Below are positions 1 through 8,164 of a DNA stretch of 64,000 bases, piece after piece. The number at the start of each line of letters is the position of its first letter. The first letter of the stretch is position 1. The position numbers and the translations under genes are program-made. A model generated the notes under the pieces. The model saw nothing but the letters and a program-made list of their open reading frames with translations. It was not told where the DNA came from and ran no database searches. Origin of the DNA: Rhodobacteraceae bacterium Araon29 (GTDB lineage: Bacteria > Pseudomonadota > Alphaproteobacteria > Rhodobacterales > Rhodobacteraceae); NCBI GenBank assembly GCA_039640505.1, contig CP046865.1, forward strand, positions 1,479,501 to 1,543,500, in the 5' to 3' direction.

Positions 1-84
1 AAATTTATCATCGCCAAATTTGATAACCGCGTTCCAGCCGGCGTGTAAAAGTGCAGCAAATAGAACAGCCAGAAAAATATACAT
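1..84 (-). CDS. DMT/EamA-family transporter, N-terminal fragment (cut by window edge)
   Basis: Only the first 28 codons are in the window. They read [20 protein letters not shown] and then IKFGDDKF, the usual first membrane helix of EamA/DMT drug-metabolite exporters, in which the LHAGWNA motif is common. An AAAGG Shine-Dalgarno-like stretch lies about 8 bases before the ATG, which supports this start. The rest of the gene lies before base 1, so substrate and integrity cannot be judged. It is transcribed in the same direction as the next two genes but is separated from them by 280 bases. Confidence 0.6.
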   Translation of the reverse strand, partial: MYIFLAVLFAALLHAGWNAVIKFGDDKF

Positions 85-366
85 GCACGACCTTTCTGAA
101 CAATCATAATTTGCCTAATTGGGGCTCTGCTAAACGTTGAACCACACTACAACCTAGTTTGGGCAAAGCAATCGGTTTCATCCCCCCGAAGACGGGCCGA
201 TATCGTGCCGACAGATATGCTTTTCATGTACTGGCTAAATTCAAAAAAATCAGGTGTTGCTTGTCGTAATTCAACAGCCCTCATATGGGCGGAATTGAAC
301 TTCCATCACCATGTGTAGCCATGTGATCTTATAGGTAATTGGGAATAGCTAATATAGCTGACAGAT

Positions 367-699
367 TTACAAATCCATTCGACATAGAGGCCAATCAATG
401 TCTGTTTTTGCCACGTGATTTATGTAATTCCCGTACATAGCGCTTATCACATTCGAAATAATTTCGATTATCACACTATCTGATAGCCCACTCTTTCTTG
501 CAGTTTCCAATTGGTTGTCAGGCAATTCGCCTTGCTCTAGCGCTTTATCGATAGCAAACATCATCTTTAGGCTTGCTTGAGAATTCGCTGCAACAGCCAT
601 ACCATTTGGAATAAAGCCGAGATCGCTTTCGATTGCCTCTAAGGATTCTTTGACAACGCCTTCAGCTTCTTCTTTTTTCACTGCTTCAATTAATTGCAT
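367..699 (-). CDS. Carboxymuconolactone-decarboxylase/AhpD-like protein lacking its catalytic middle
   Basis: The 110-residue product starts MQLIEAV, behind a clear ACGGAG ribosome site, and ends with YGNYINHVAKTDIDWP, the C-terminal signature of about 180-residue CMD/AhpD-like proteins of the type MQxIEAV...FTNYINHVADTEIDFP. Residues 1-57 match the N-terminal helices and residues 58-110 match the C-terminal helices. The central segment, which in the family carries the CxxC(x3)H redox motif, is absent. The simplest reading is an in-frame internal deletion of roughly 60-70 codons, leaving a stable but peroxidase-dead protein or a decaying gene. The only cysteine is near the C-terminus (LCRMD) and is not part of a CxxC. 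It lies 248 bases downstream of the creatininase-family gene, same strand. Confidence 0.6.
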   Translation of the reverse strand: MQLIEAVKKEEAEGVVKESLEAIESDLGFIPNGMAVAANSQASLKMMFAIDKALEQGELPDNQLETARKSGLSDSVIIEIISNVISAMYGNYINHVAKTDIDWPLCRMDL

Positions 700-947
700 T
701 CCAGTACTCCGTTTGTAACCATAAAAACATTAACTGGTTTTTTTTACCTTTAGTTTCGCGTGGTGTCGATATTTATCAACACGCACTGTCATGGAGCATA
801 AAAGTAGAGGAAAAAATAAACAATTTGCATTTTTAAGTCGCGTGGAATTGTGGAATTCATCCGCCTGCCATCGCAAAATATACGCCCCGCAGTTTAGTTT
901 GGTGGTTCGCTGAGTAGAGCAATCATTCCTGACCAATGACGAGCACC

Positions 948-1757
948 CTAACGAAAAGGCACACCACCCGTTTCAGCCAATCTTAGATCTTTGGGAACCG
1001 CCCAAGTTTCGGGATCGATCATCAACTTTGCCAGCGCCTCTGCACCAGCTTCTAACATGTTTTCACCCTTCTCAGCATTGGAGCGTGCTGGATTTCCCGC
1101 CAATCCATTTTCTGTCATATGAGCAAAAGGTCGCCACCTGTAAGAGTTACGCCCTGCAGATAGAAAATCTTTGCCACCTTCTGGACTTGCAATCTTATCC
1201 ACGTTCGACAGGTCAACGAGGTCAGGTTCACAAACAAGCATCATTGAAGTTTCGGCTTCACCAGCATGCATGACCCCTGGTTGATCTTCTAAGTATTGTG
1301 ATAGATCTTCTCCGGCTTCCATAACGTAGGTGGTTGCCACCAAGGTTGCTTTGGATGTTGGAGACAGCTCATCCAATATCTGCTGCATGGCAATTATGTT
1401 TCCGCCATGCGCGTTTGAGATAAGAATATCTTTAAACCCTTGTCGCGCTATAGCCTCAATTAGATCCCGCAACACCCGTCTAAATGTGTCATGTGACAAA
1501 GTCAGTGTACCTCCAAAAGGCATGTGATGCTCAGACAGTCCTGACCAAACCGTTGGGGCTACCACCACTGGGCGCTTTGCATAGGCTTTGCGTGCCGCAC
1601 GGTGAGCAACTTCCTGTCCCAAACGCGTATCTGTCATTACCGGCAGATGCGGCCCGTGTTGTTCTATTGAAGCGATCGGCAATATGACGATTGCATTTTC
1701 GTTGGCCAACTTTCGCAGTTCATGGGCCTTCAAGCGCGCCCAGTCGACTTCAATCAT
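948..1757 (-). CDS. Creatininase-family amidohydrolase
   Basis: The 269-residue product belongs to the creatininase/creatinine amidohydrolase family of metal-dependent hydrolases, which cut cyclic or linear amides and include the mycofactocin and FAPy-deaminase relatives. Family landmarks are present: LPIASIEQHGPHLPVMTDT near residues 26-44 with metal-binding Glu, His and Asp, the segment SNAHGGN in the middle, and HAGEAETSMML for the third metal ligand set. I start it at the ATG at 1757, preceded by TGGAGAA; an upstream ATG at 1841 would add 28 unconserved residues. Its substrate cannot be read from sequence; the neighbouring exporter and TRAP operon suggest uptake and breakdown of a small nitrogen compound, but that is inference. 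Confidence 0.8.
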   Translation of the reverse strand: MIEVDWARLKAHELRKLANENAIVILPIASIEQHGPHLPVMTDTRLGQEVAHRAARKAYAKRPVVVAPTVWSGLSEHHMPFGGTLTLSHDTFRRVLRDLIEAIARQGFKDILISNAHGGNIIAMQQILDELSPTSKATLVATTYVMEAGEDLSQYLEDQPGVMHAGEAETSMMLVCEPDLVDLSNVDKIASPEGGKDFLSAGRNSYRWRPFAHMTENGLAGNPARSNAEKGENMLEAGAEALAKLMIDPETWAVPKDLRLAETGGVPFR

Positions 1758-2016
1758 TTTACGTTCTCCATTTAAAGGTGAAGCGTAGAGCAATAGAGTG
1801 CCATATTTCCAGTAGATTTTTACAAACTCAACACTAAGCACTTATTTGCTGGTTGAATTTGGTAAAGCTTTTTAAGCTAGGATCATAAAATCAACTAAGG
1901 AATGTATATGGTATTACACTTTAGGCATGAAACAGAACGGATACTCACTTCATCCTGTAGTGAAAATACAAAAACCGATCTCTTTGATGGTTTTTTTGGT
2001 GCAGTCTAGAAGAGTT

Positions 2017-2166
2017 CTATTCCTTATCCCTGCGCTGAATTACTTCTAACATACTGATATAATTAGATTTATAATACTCCAGTTCATCACAATAAAGCGT
2101 TTTCTGGTCTGTAATCGGCTGGGGGCCAGTGCCATGGGGGTATACCGGGGTACTGTACTCAGCCAT
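2017..2166 (-). CDS. Short unrecognised ORF inside decayed mobile DNA
   Basis: A 49-codon reading frame begins MAEYSTPVYPHGTGPQPITD and ends with SMLEVIQRRDKE. Its composition (aromatic, charged, no repeats) looks protein-like rather than random, but no good Shine-Dalgarno stands before the ATG and I recognise no family. It lies downstream, on the same strand, of a broken DUF2493 gene, so it may be another fossil of the same element. Around it, 1842-2370 and 3198-3577 hold nothing else I can support. Confidence 0.25.
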   Translation of the reverse strand: MAEYSTPVYPHGTGPQPITDQKTLYCDELEYYKSNYISMLEVIQRRDKE

Positions 2167-2369
2167 GATCTGAGGTTGGGGTTTTAGAACAGCAAACTAC
2201 TGAGTGCATACTACCTGCGTTGGGTGTTGACTATGCTAACTGCTAGAGTGTGTGTGGGCTGTGAGTATGGTTATTCAGTAGCTTTCTAAGGCCAGATTGC
2301 CTTTGAGGATATGCTATCTCTAAGGCACCCTAGCATGGGAGTGGAGGGCTTTAGAGATGGAGACTACTC

Positions 2370-3197
2370 TTAATCATGATCATTAAAGGTTACCACTCCT
2401 GCAACTTCGTGCGCTGTATCGAGCATTTGGTCATGCGCTCATAAGACGGCTGCACGGGCAGGGGCTTTTAAATTGGGTGTGAATGGAACCTGGTCGACTT
2501 TTCGGCTTTTTGCCCAACGTGCTGCGATTAGATCGATACCTTTTCTATTTCACGTGTGGAATAGGATCATAGGTTGAGCGTATCTATCTTCAATTCTGCT
2601 TTTGACCCTATCAAGCGTGTCCCAGACGGTCTTGGTGCAAATAAATTCAGGATCCCCCGCGACCGCAACTGTGAGACCTTTGATCGCGTATTTCTCAGGC
2701 TTTGCCGCTTCATTGGCTTTGATCATTTACTGCGCCTCATAGACGGCTCCGGTAAGGTGATCTTTCGGTGCGATACGAGCGCCTGAAGGTGAAATATACC
2801 CGTTGCTGGTGATCTTTTAATGCCGCATCGCGGCACCCTTGTGCCATTGTCACCAAAGCGTCTTTTTGCTCTTTGAGTTTTCTGTGGATCTGCTGGCGTC
2901 CTCCATCCGTGTTTTGAGAACTTCGGATCTGTCGGCGCATCTGATCAGGCCCTTCATCGTGCAGATATTTTTGTCGGTCGCTTCTGTGACATATTTTGCT
3001 CGCTGATGACTGGTGGTTGTAATCCCGTGCAGGAGCGGTTCAATATGCTCTTCTTAGCATTTACCGCTTGGGGCAGTTTCTAAAGCTCCAAAGGCCACCT
3101 GAATGCCTTTCAGGGTGGTATAGTCTTCCGGCATAGACAGCTGCGCGCCATGCTCTGTAAGACCGAGCGCTTCTATGCTGTCGTATATGTCTAACAT
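2370..3197 (-). pseudogene. Broken DUF2493 (SLOG/YspA-like) gene of a mobile element
   Basis: Reading backwards from an ATG at 3197, with GGAG at 3203-3206, gives MLDIYDSIEALGLTEHGAQL, the typical N-terminus of the long DUF2493 proteins carried on alphaproteobacterial plasmids and integrative elements. An in-frame stop follows after about 48 codons, near 3050. Further on, in other frames, come a charged helical stretch (2740-2940) and the domain itself: AVAGDPEF, VWDTLDRVKSRI, then a stop where the family has a Gly-Gly, then LIAARWAKSRKVDQVPFTP, another stop, and DQMLDTA. At least three nonsense codons and frame changes make it clearly dead. In intact relatives this is a nucleotide-binding Rossmann-like SLOG domain of unknown ligand. 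I place the 3' limit at the last recognisable residues, about 2370-2390. Confidence 0.7.
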
Positions 3198-3577
3198 TTT
3201 TTATCTCCTGAGATATTTTTTTATTCACCACGCAGGGTGGCGGATGATATCTCTTGCCCTGCTTTAAATTTGTGGGATGTCAAAGCGCTCTATGGCTCTT
3301 GCGCAGCAGCGCCGTGGGGTGATTTGGCAGGGTAACTGCGCCTGCGGGCCTATTGCAATCAATTTGAACGCAGCGCAATCGAAGGATGTGACTGATGTCG
3401 GGCCGGGTACCGATGACAGACAAGGGTCAAAACCTGCCGTTGAATTGGGGGGCGCTCGTTTGTCATGGTAGAGGCAAACTCTCTGACTATAGCAGATTTT
3501 TTTGCGGTCTTAAAAAATACCGCGTGTTGAAGATCTGCGAGAATAAAGGTTCTTAATCCTTATCCCCAACTGGATAT

Positions 3578-4744
3578 TCACGGCACTTTCGGTGGATGAT
3601 CTTCACCACGTGATCGCCACGCCACCGGAACTGTTTCAGCACTCAAACCCGGAGCCGGAAGGTCCTGCAATTGGGTTGAGCCAGAGATCGTGAAGGGAGA
3701 GCGGGTAGATCGGATGGCACCTTCGGTCGGATGATCCACTTCCTGAAACAGGTCAATTTCTTTCAGATATTCATCGTTCAGTAATTCGGTGAGCGATTTG
3801 ACCGGTGCGCAGGGAATGTCCAACTCATCGAGTATCTGTAGCCATTCACCAGATGTTCGTGCCGGCACCACCTTTTCGATTAATGCATAAAGTTCGCCGA
3901 TCCGTTCGCTTCGGTCGGGGGCGCTTAATACCCAAGAGGCGGTTGCAAGGTCTTCACGCCCAATGAAATTAAGAAAGTGAACCCAATGCTGTTTTGTGTA
4001 GGGCAGCACCCCGATAAACCCGTCTTTGGTGGCAAACGGCTTTCGATAGGGCGACGTAAGGCGTTCGTAGCCCAACGACCCGACCGCTGGATCAAAGGTT
4101 TCTCCAGCAAGCTGTTCTGCCATCAGAAAATATATCATTCCATCGAACATCGGCGCATCGATATGGCATCCTTTGCCGGTCTTTTGCTGTTGAACAAGGC
4201 CTCCAAGAACAGCCATCGCCAAATGCATGCCGCCGACTTTGTCGCAAATAATCGTGGGCAGAAAACGCGGTTCGCCTTTGTCATTTGAGTTCAAAGCAGC
4301 AACGCCCGCTGCTGCCTGAATGATGTCATCATAGGCTGGACGTTCGGCAAAGCTTGAGGTGCTGGAAAAGCCGGCGGACGAACAATAAACGAGTAATGGA
4401 TAGCGTTTGCAAATCTCAACTGGGTCCAGTCCCAAACGTTTTGCGGCAGAAGGGCGCATGTTGTGAACTAGAACATCCGCCTCCTCCAATAAAGTCTGGA
4501 AAGTAAGTTGATCAGCTTTAGATTTCAGATCAAGCGTGATCGACCGCTTATTGCGATTCATATTCAGAAAACCCGCTCCCATGCCATCGGACCGGGCGGG
4601 GCGGACATAGCGAAAGATATCGCCTGAAGGTGGCTCGACTTTAATAACGTCTGCGCCCAGATCGCCAAGATACTGGGTCGCGAAGGGGCCCAGAACAACC
4701 GCGGTCAGGTCCAGAACCCGAATACCTTTAAGAAGATCGAACAC
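3578..4744 (-). CDS. Family III (CaiB/BaiF) CoA-transferase
   Basis: The 388-residue protein carries the family III CoA-transferase fold: N-terminal GIRVLDLTAVVLGPFATQYL, then DLGADVIKVEPPSGD, NRNKRSITLDLK, and the catalytic aspartate at residue 168 in ICDKVGG, which forms the aspartyl-CoA anhydride in formyl-CoA transferase. Such enzymes move CoA from a donor acyl-CoA to an organic acid. The start is a GTG with AGGAGG 6 bases upstream. It follows dctM by 37 bases on the same strand and is probably the last gene of the TRAP operon, so its acceptor is likely the acid imported by that transporter. The exact substrate is not readable from sequence. Confidence 0.88.
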   Translation of the reverse strand: MFDLLKGIRVLDLTAVVLGPFATQYLGDLGADVIKVEPPSGDIFRYVRPARSDGMGAGFLNMNRNKRSITLDLKSKADQLTFQTLLEEADVLVHNMRPSAAKRLGLDPVEICKRYPLLVYCSSAGFSSTSSFAERPAYDDIIQAAAGVAALNSNDKGEPRFLPTIICDKVGGMHLAMAVLGGLVQQQKTGKGCHIDAPMFDGMIYFLMAEQLAGETFDPAVGSLGYERLTSPYRKPFATKDGFIGVLPYTKQHWVHFLNFIGREDLATASWVLSAPDRSERIGELYALIEKVVPARTSGEWLQILDELDIPCAPVKSLTELLNDEYLKEIDLFQEVDHPTEGAIRSTRSPFTISGSTQLQDLPAPGLSAETVPVAWRSRGEDHPPKVP

Positions 4745-4781
4745 TCAAAGCCTCCTGTGGCGGTTTATAGATTGGCCCGCG

Positions 4782-6146
4782 TCATCCGATTGAGTTTGGC
4801 AGCCAAAGTACGATTTGTGGAAACGCCAAAAGCACTCCGACAGTGATAACATCGGCGATGAAGAATGGACCAATGCCGCGAAATACATCCGCCAAGGGGA
4901 TTTCCAGCGACTTGCCATCGTCATCCACAAGATCGCGTGACACACCGGCAACAACAAAACAGTTTAACCCGATGGGGGGCGTGATCAGGCAGATTTCAGC
5001 CATCTTAACTACAATGATACCGAACCAGATCGGGTCAAACCCCAACGCAATCACGGCGGGATAAACAACCGGCAGTGACAAGATCAACATACCAATTGCG
5101 TCCATGAACATACCCAAGATCGCATAGGACAAAAGTATACAGATCATTATCACCATAGGAGGTGCATCAAGCCCGACAACCCAGTCCGCAAATGCTGTGG
5201 GCAATTCCGCAAAACCCAAAAAGCGGACAAAAAGAAACACGCCCCAAATCAACGTGAATATCATCACCGTAAGTTTGGCAGTTTCCATTGTCGCTTCGTA
5301 CAGGTTTGTTCGAATTTGCTTTACTTGCCTCGTTATGATTGCTCGATAAATGTATAAGCAAAAAACCACCATTGCCCCCAAAGCGGATGCTTCCGTGGGT
5401 GTTGCAGTACCCGTATAAAGCGCGCCAAAAATGATGCCAACAACGATAAAAATTGGCAGCGTTCCTGGGATGGATTCAAACTTTTCACGCCAAGTAAAGC
5501 CTCTGATCGGGCGTCCGAGATCCGGCTTTATACTACACATGATCACGATCATGACCGCGTAAATTAGGGCGGATGCAATGCCGGGCAAGAAACCGGCCAG
5601 AAGCAATTTTCCGACTGATTGTTCTACGATAATGGCGTAGATTACCAAAATGGCCGAAGGTGGAATTAGCGATGCTAGGGTGCCGCCTGCGGCGATAACA
5701 CCAGCGGTCAGACGCCTATCATAACCATTTGCGATCATGTCTGGAATGGCAACGCGTGAAAACACTGCGGCTGTCGCTGTCGATGCCCCCGATACAGCGG
5801 CAAACCCTGCCGTCGCGAAAACGGTTGAAACCGCCAAGCCACCGGGCACCCAACCAAACCATCGACGCGCGGCTTCGAACAGGCGAGTGGTTAAGCCCGC
5901 GTAAAATGCAAGAAATCCGATCAATATGAAAAGCGGTAACACTGACAGCGGATAGGTTACGGTTTTTGAATGGGGGATCGTTCCTGCGATGCCCGCCGCA
6001 ACGGTCCAGCCCTTCATCATCCAAAGCCCGATGAACCCGGTCAGTGCAGCGGCAACATAGACCCGCACCCCCAAAAACACGGCAATGATCAAACCGCTGA
6101 CACCTAGCAGCCCGATTGTGAAATTGTCCAGCCCAACCAAAATCAA
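4782..6146 (-). CDS. dctM: TRAP transporter large permease subunit (DctM)
   Basis: The 454-residue polytopic membrane protein has the family look of TRAP DctM subunits: many hydrophobic helices, the conserved PIFILIGFLAFYAGL-like loop, the segment ASGASTATAAVFSRVAIPDM (here FAAVSGASTATAAV) and a C-terminal LITPPIGLNCFVV motif. It forms the sodium-driven translocation channel of the tripartite carrier. Translation starts at a TTG that overlaps the dctQ stop codon (TTGA), with AAGGAG just before it, so the two permease genes are translationally coupled. At 454 residues it is somewhat longer than the usual 425-430. Confidence 0.92.
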   Translation of the reverse strand: MILVGLDNFTIGLLGVSGLIIAVFLGVRVYVAAALTGFIGLWMMKGWTVAAGIAGTIPHSKTVTYPLSVLPLFILIGFLAFYAGLTTRLFEAARRWFGWVPGGLAVSTVFATAGFAAVSGASTATAAVFSRVAIPDMIANGYDRRLTAGVIAAGGTLASLIPPSAILVIYAIIVEQSVGKLLLAGFLPGIASALIYAVMIVIMCSIKPDLGRPIRGFTWREKFESIPGTLPIFIVVGIIFGALYTGTATPTEASALGAMVVFCLYIYRAIITRQVKQIRTNLYEATMETAKLTVMIFTLIWGVFLFVRFLGFAELPTAFADWVVGLDAPPMVIMICILLSYAILGMFMDAIGMLILSLPVVYPAVIALGFDPIWFGIIVVKMAEICLITPPIGLNCFVVAGVSRDLVDDDGKSLEIPLADVFRGIGPFFIADVITVGVLLAFPQIVLWLPNSIG

Positions 6147-6778
6147 CGCACTCCTTCTTTTTGAGTCATTATGTTTTTGCGTTCCGGATCAGTCTCTGTG
6201 TCGCGAATTTCATCCTGCGCCTGCTCGTCCACAGATTTGAGTTTTGGCACGCTTATCGGCTCAAGGTTGGAATTGATCGCCAGGCGCAAATAATCGAGCA
6301 ATTGCATAAAAAGGCGCAGTTGCAGCACTGACAGGGCAATCGGAACAATCAGTTTCGCTGGCCATGTCGGCAGTTCGATGTCGATTGTACTGTCGCCAAA
6401 TCTATAAGCGCGAAAAAAGTGGTTATAGGATGAGGGAATCAAAACGCCAACAATAAACATCGCGACAAGTGTGCCGATAATTTCGGTCATCCAGTTGGCG
6501 CGCCCTTTCAATCGGGATATCAAAATCTCCATGCGAACATGCCCGCCCAAACGCTGTACGTATGAAATCGACAATACGGCAAAGCCAACCATCGTGACTT
6601 CTACGATGTCAACATATCCAAAAATTGGGGCATCAAAGGCAACGCGCAAAACGATTTGCGAAACGCCCAGAAACATCAAGAAAAACACAATTAATCCCGC
6701 GATGAAGTTGAGTGAATTTTCAACCGGAATAAAAACCCGATCCACACCGCGAAGAAAACTTCCAAGACGGTCAGTCAT
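6143..6778 (-). CDS. dctQ: TRAP transporter small permease subunit (DctQ)
   Basis: The 211-residue protein has four predicted membrane helices in the DctQ pattern: FIAGLIVFFLMFLGVSQIVL, VDIVEVTMVGFAVLSISYV, EIIGTLVAMFIVGVLIP and KLIVPIALSVLQLRLFMQ. The family pattern of a conserved acidic residue after helix 1 and the segment GHVRMEIL is visible. A charged tail of about 40 residues (residues 170-211) follows the last helix and is longer than usual. It overlaps dctM by 4 bases and follows dctP by 76 bases, with a strong hairpin in that gap. Confidence 0.88.
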   Translation of the reverse strand: MTDRLGSFLRGVDRVFIPVENSLNFIAGLIVFFLMFLGVSQIVLRVAFDAPIFGYVDIVEVTMVGFAVLSISYVQRLGGHVRMEILISRLKGRANWMTEIIGTLVAMFIVGVLIPSSYNHFFRAYRFGDSTIDIELPTWPAKLIVPIALSVLQLRLFMQLLDYLRLAINSNLEPISVPKLKSVDEQAQDEIRDTETDPERKNIMTQKEGVR

Positions 6779-6811
6779 TTACTTTCTTTCCAATGCACAC
6801 AACGGAACGGG

Positions 6812-6843
6812 CGTGTAGGGGTGACGTTTCGCATCCCTACACG
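6812..6843 (-). promoter_or_regulatory. Intercistronic hairpin between dctP and dctQ
   Basis: CGTGTAGGG and CCCTACACG form a perfect 9-base-pair stem with a 14-base loop, directly after the dctP stop. No T-run follows in the direction of transcription. This resembles the mRNA-stabilising or attenuating hairpins often found after abundant periplasmic binding-protein genes, which let dctP be made in excess over the permeases. Confidence 0.6.
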
Positions 6844-6854
6844 ATTTCAACATA

Positions 6855-7886
6855 TCAGTATGTTTGCCCAACTGCAGCAAAGATTGACTCGATCAACCCT
6901 CGGGCATCGAAATCACCCTGATTTTCTGCGATCCATTCCTCAATCACCGGCTTGCCCGCAGCTGCGCGAAAGCTGATCAATTCTTCTTCGGAATAGATAA
7001 CTTCGGTCAGTGTCTCTTTCAGCAACGGGATGTTTACGACATCAATATCAATATAGGATTGGATTTGCGCCGCAATTACATCCTCCCGCACATCGACCAG
7101 CAGCTGTTTATACTGATCAGGTAAAGCGTCGTGAGCGTTAATCGAGAATACCATCGGACAATCCGAAGTGCCAGGTGACAGGTTGGATGTATACCAGTCC
7201 GACACCTCGTGCAGCTTGTACGCCACATGGCTGTAGGTGAACGGGAACGACGCCGCGTCCATGGTTCCTTGCTGGATCCCGGTATAAACTTCTGTCGCCG
7301 TTGACGTTGTCGGCGTGGCTCCAATAACCTTCATAGCGCGCCCGATGCCGCCACCAGCACGCACAGTCAGCCCTTTCCAATCATTCAATGTTGCAGGCGG
7401 CGTGCCTCGACCCATAACTTCGTACTGAGGCAGATAGGAAGACACATAAATCATCGCATTCCAGTTCGCCAGTTCTCCTACGACGGCTGGGTTCTGATAG
7501 ACCGTTTCGCGAATTACCCGGTTATCATCCCAATCTGCCATTGGCAGGAACGGCATCGTCAAAGACATCAGCGCCGGGTTCTTTTTTGGATGATAAAAAT
7601 TGCACATCATCGCTGCCTCAAAGGCATCAATGGCTATTCCATCGAGGTTTTCGCGTCCCTTCGACAATGCGCCACCATAGTGCAACTTGATCTCCCAGTT
7701 GCCGTCGGTCTTTTCAGAAACTAACGCCGCCAGCTCCTCTGCGCCCGCGGTGAAAGCTCTGGGTTTGCCCCAAAGCGATACGTTCCATATTAGTTCCGGG
7801 CCATCAACATCCGCCGCAACTGCAGCGCCACTAATCAGCGCAAACGCGGTCGAGACCGCCGCCACCTTCCTAAATAAATTCCGCAT
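6855..7886 (-). CDS. dctP: TRAP transporter periplasmic substrate-binding protein (DctP)
   Basis: The 343-residue product begins with a signal peptide (MRNLFRKVAAVSTAFALISG, then AAVAA with likely cleavage before DVDGPE). The mature part follows the DctP/TAXI-free family: AGAEELAALVSEKTDGNWEIKLHYGGAL, then GRAMKVIGATPTT and VYTGIQQGTMDAASFPF, the region holding the carboxylate-binding arginine and the helix that contacts the ligand. I chose the ATG at 7886 because ACGGAGGAA lies directly before it; the frame is open 46 codons further but without signal-peptide logic. The protein scavenges the substrate in the periplasm and delivers it to DctQM. The ligand is unknown; the CoA-transferase in the operon suggests an organic acid. 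Confidence 0.92.
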   Translation of the reverse strand: MRNLFRKVAAVSTAFALISGAAVAADVDGPELIWNVSLWGKPRAFTAGAEELAALVSEKTDGNWEIKLHYGGALSKGRENLDGIAIDAFEAAMMCNFYHPKKNPALMSLTMPFLPMADWDDNRVIRETVYQNPAVVGELANWNAMIYVSSYLPQYEVMGRGTPPATLNDWKGLTVRAGGGIGRAMKVIGATPTTSTATEVYTGIQQGTMDAASFPFTYSHVAYKLHEVSDWYTSNLSPGTSDCPMVFSINAHDALPDQYKQLLVDVREDVIAAQIQSYIDIDVVNIPLLKETLTEVIYSEEELISFRAAAGKPVIEEWIAENQGDFDARGLIESIFAAVGQTY

Positions 7887-8140
7887 TTTCTTCCTCCGTT
7901 GATAATTTTCGTGACCAAGAAATCCGAATAATGTCAGGAAAGCCTGCTGTCGGTCATCGCCAATCAGCTTGGGCTGGCATTCGATTTGCATTTTGAAGCC
8001 CCTCCCGGGTTCGCCCCAATCCACGTTGACATCACCTGAATCGGTGGGCCCGTCTCAAAACGGTGGATCGTGTCATAGCCAGATTCTTATTCCGCCAAGT
8101 ATACCTTGACTCATCGCAAGATATAAATGAAATATACATA

Positions 8141-8152
8141 CATATTAATATG
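8141..8152. promoter_or_regulatory. Palindrome before the LysR gene
   Basis: CATATTAATATG is a perfect 12-base palindrome ending 12 bases before the LysR start codon, in the 278-base divergent region between dctP and the regulator. A dyad with this AT content and position fits the regulator-binding site of a LysR protein that controls itself and the divergent TRAP operon. Binding is inferred only. Confidence 0.4.
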
Positions 8153-8164
8153 AAAATCTGAATA

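Noticed and set aside
3277-3471. 64-codon plus-strand frame upstream of the broken DUF2493 gene
   Set aside because: No ribosome site, no family, composition looks random; lies where that gene's promoter should be.
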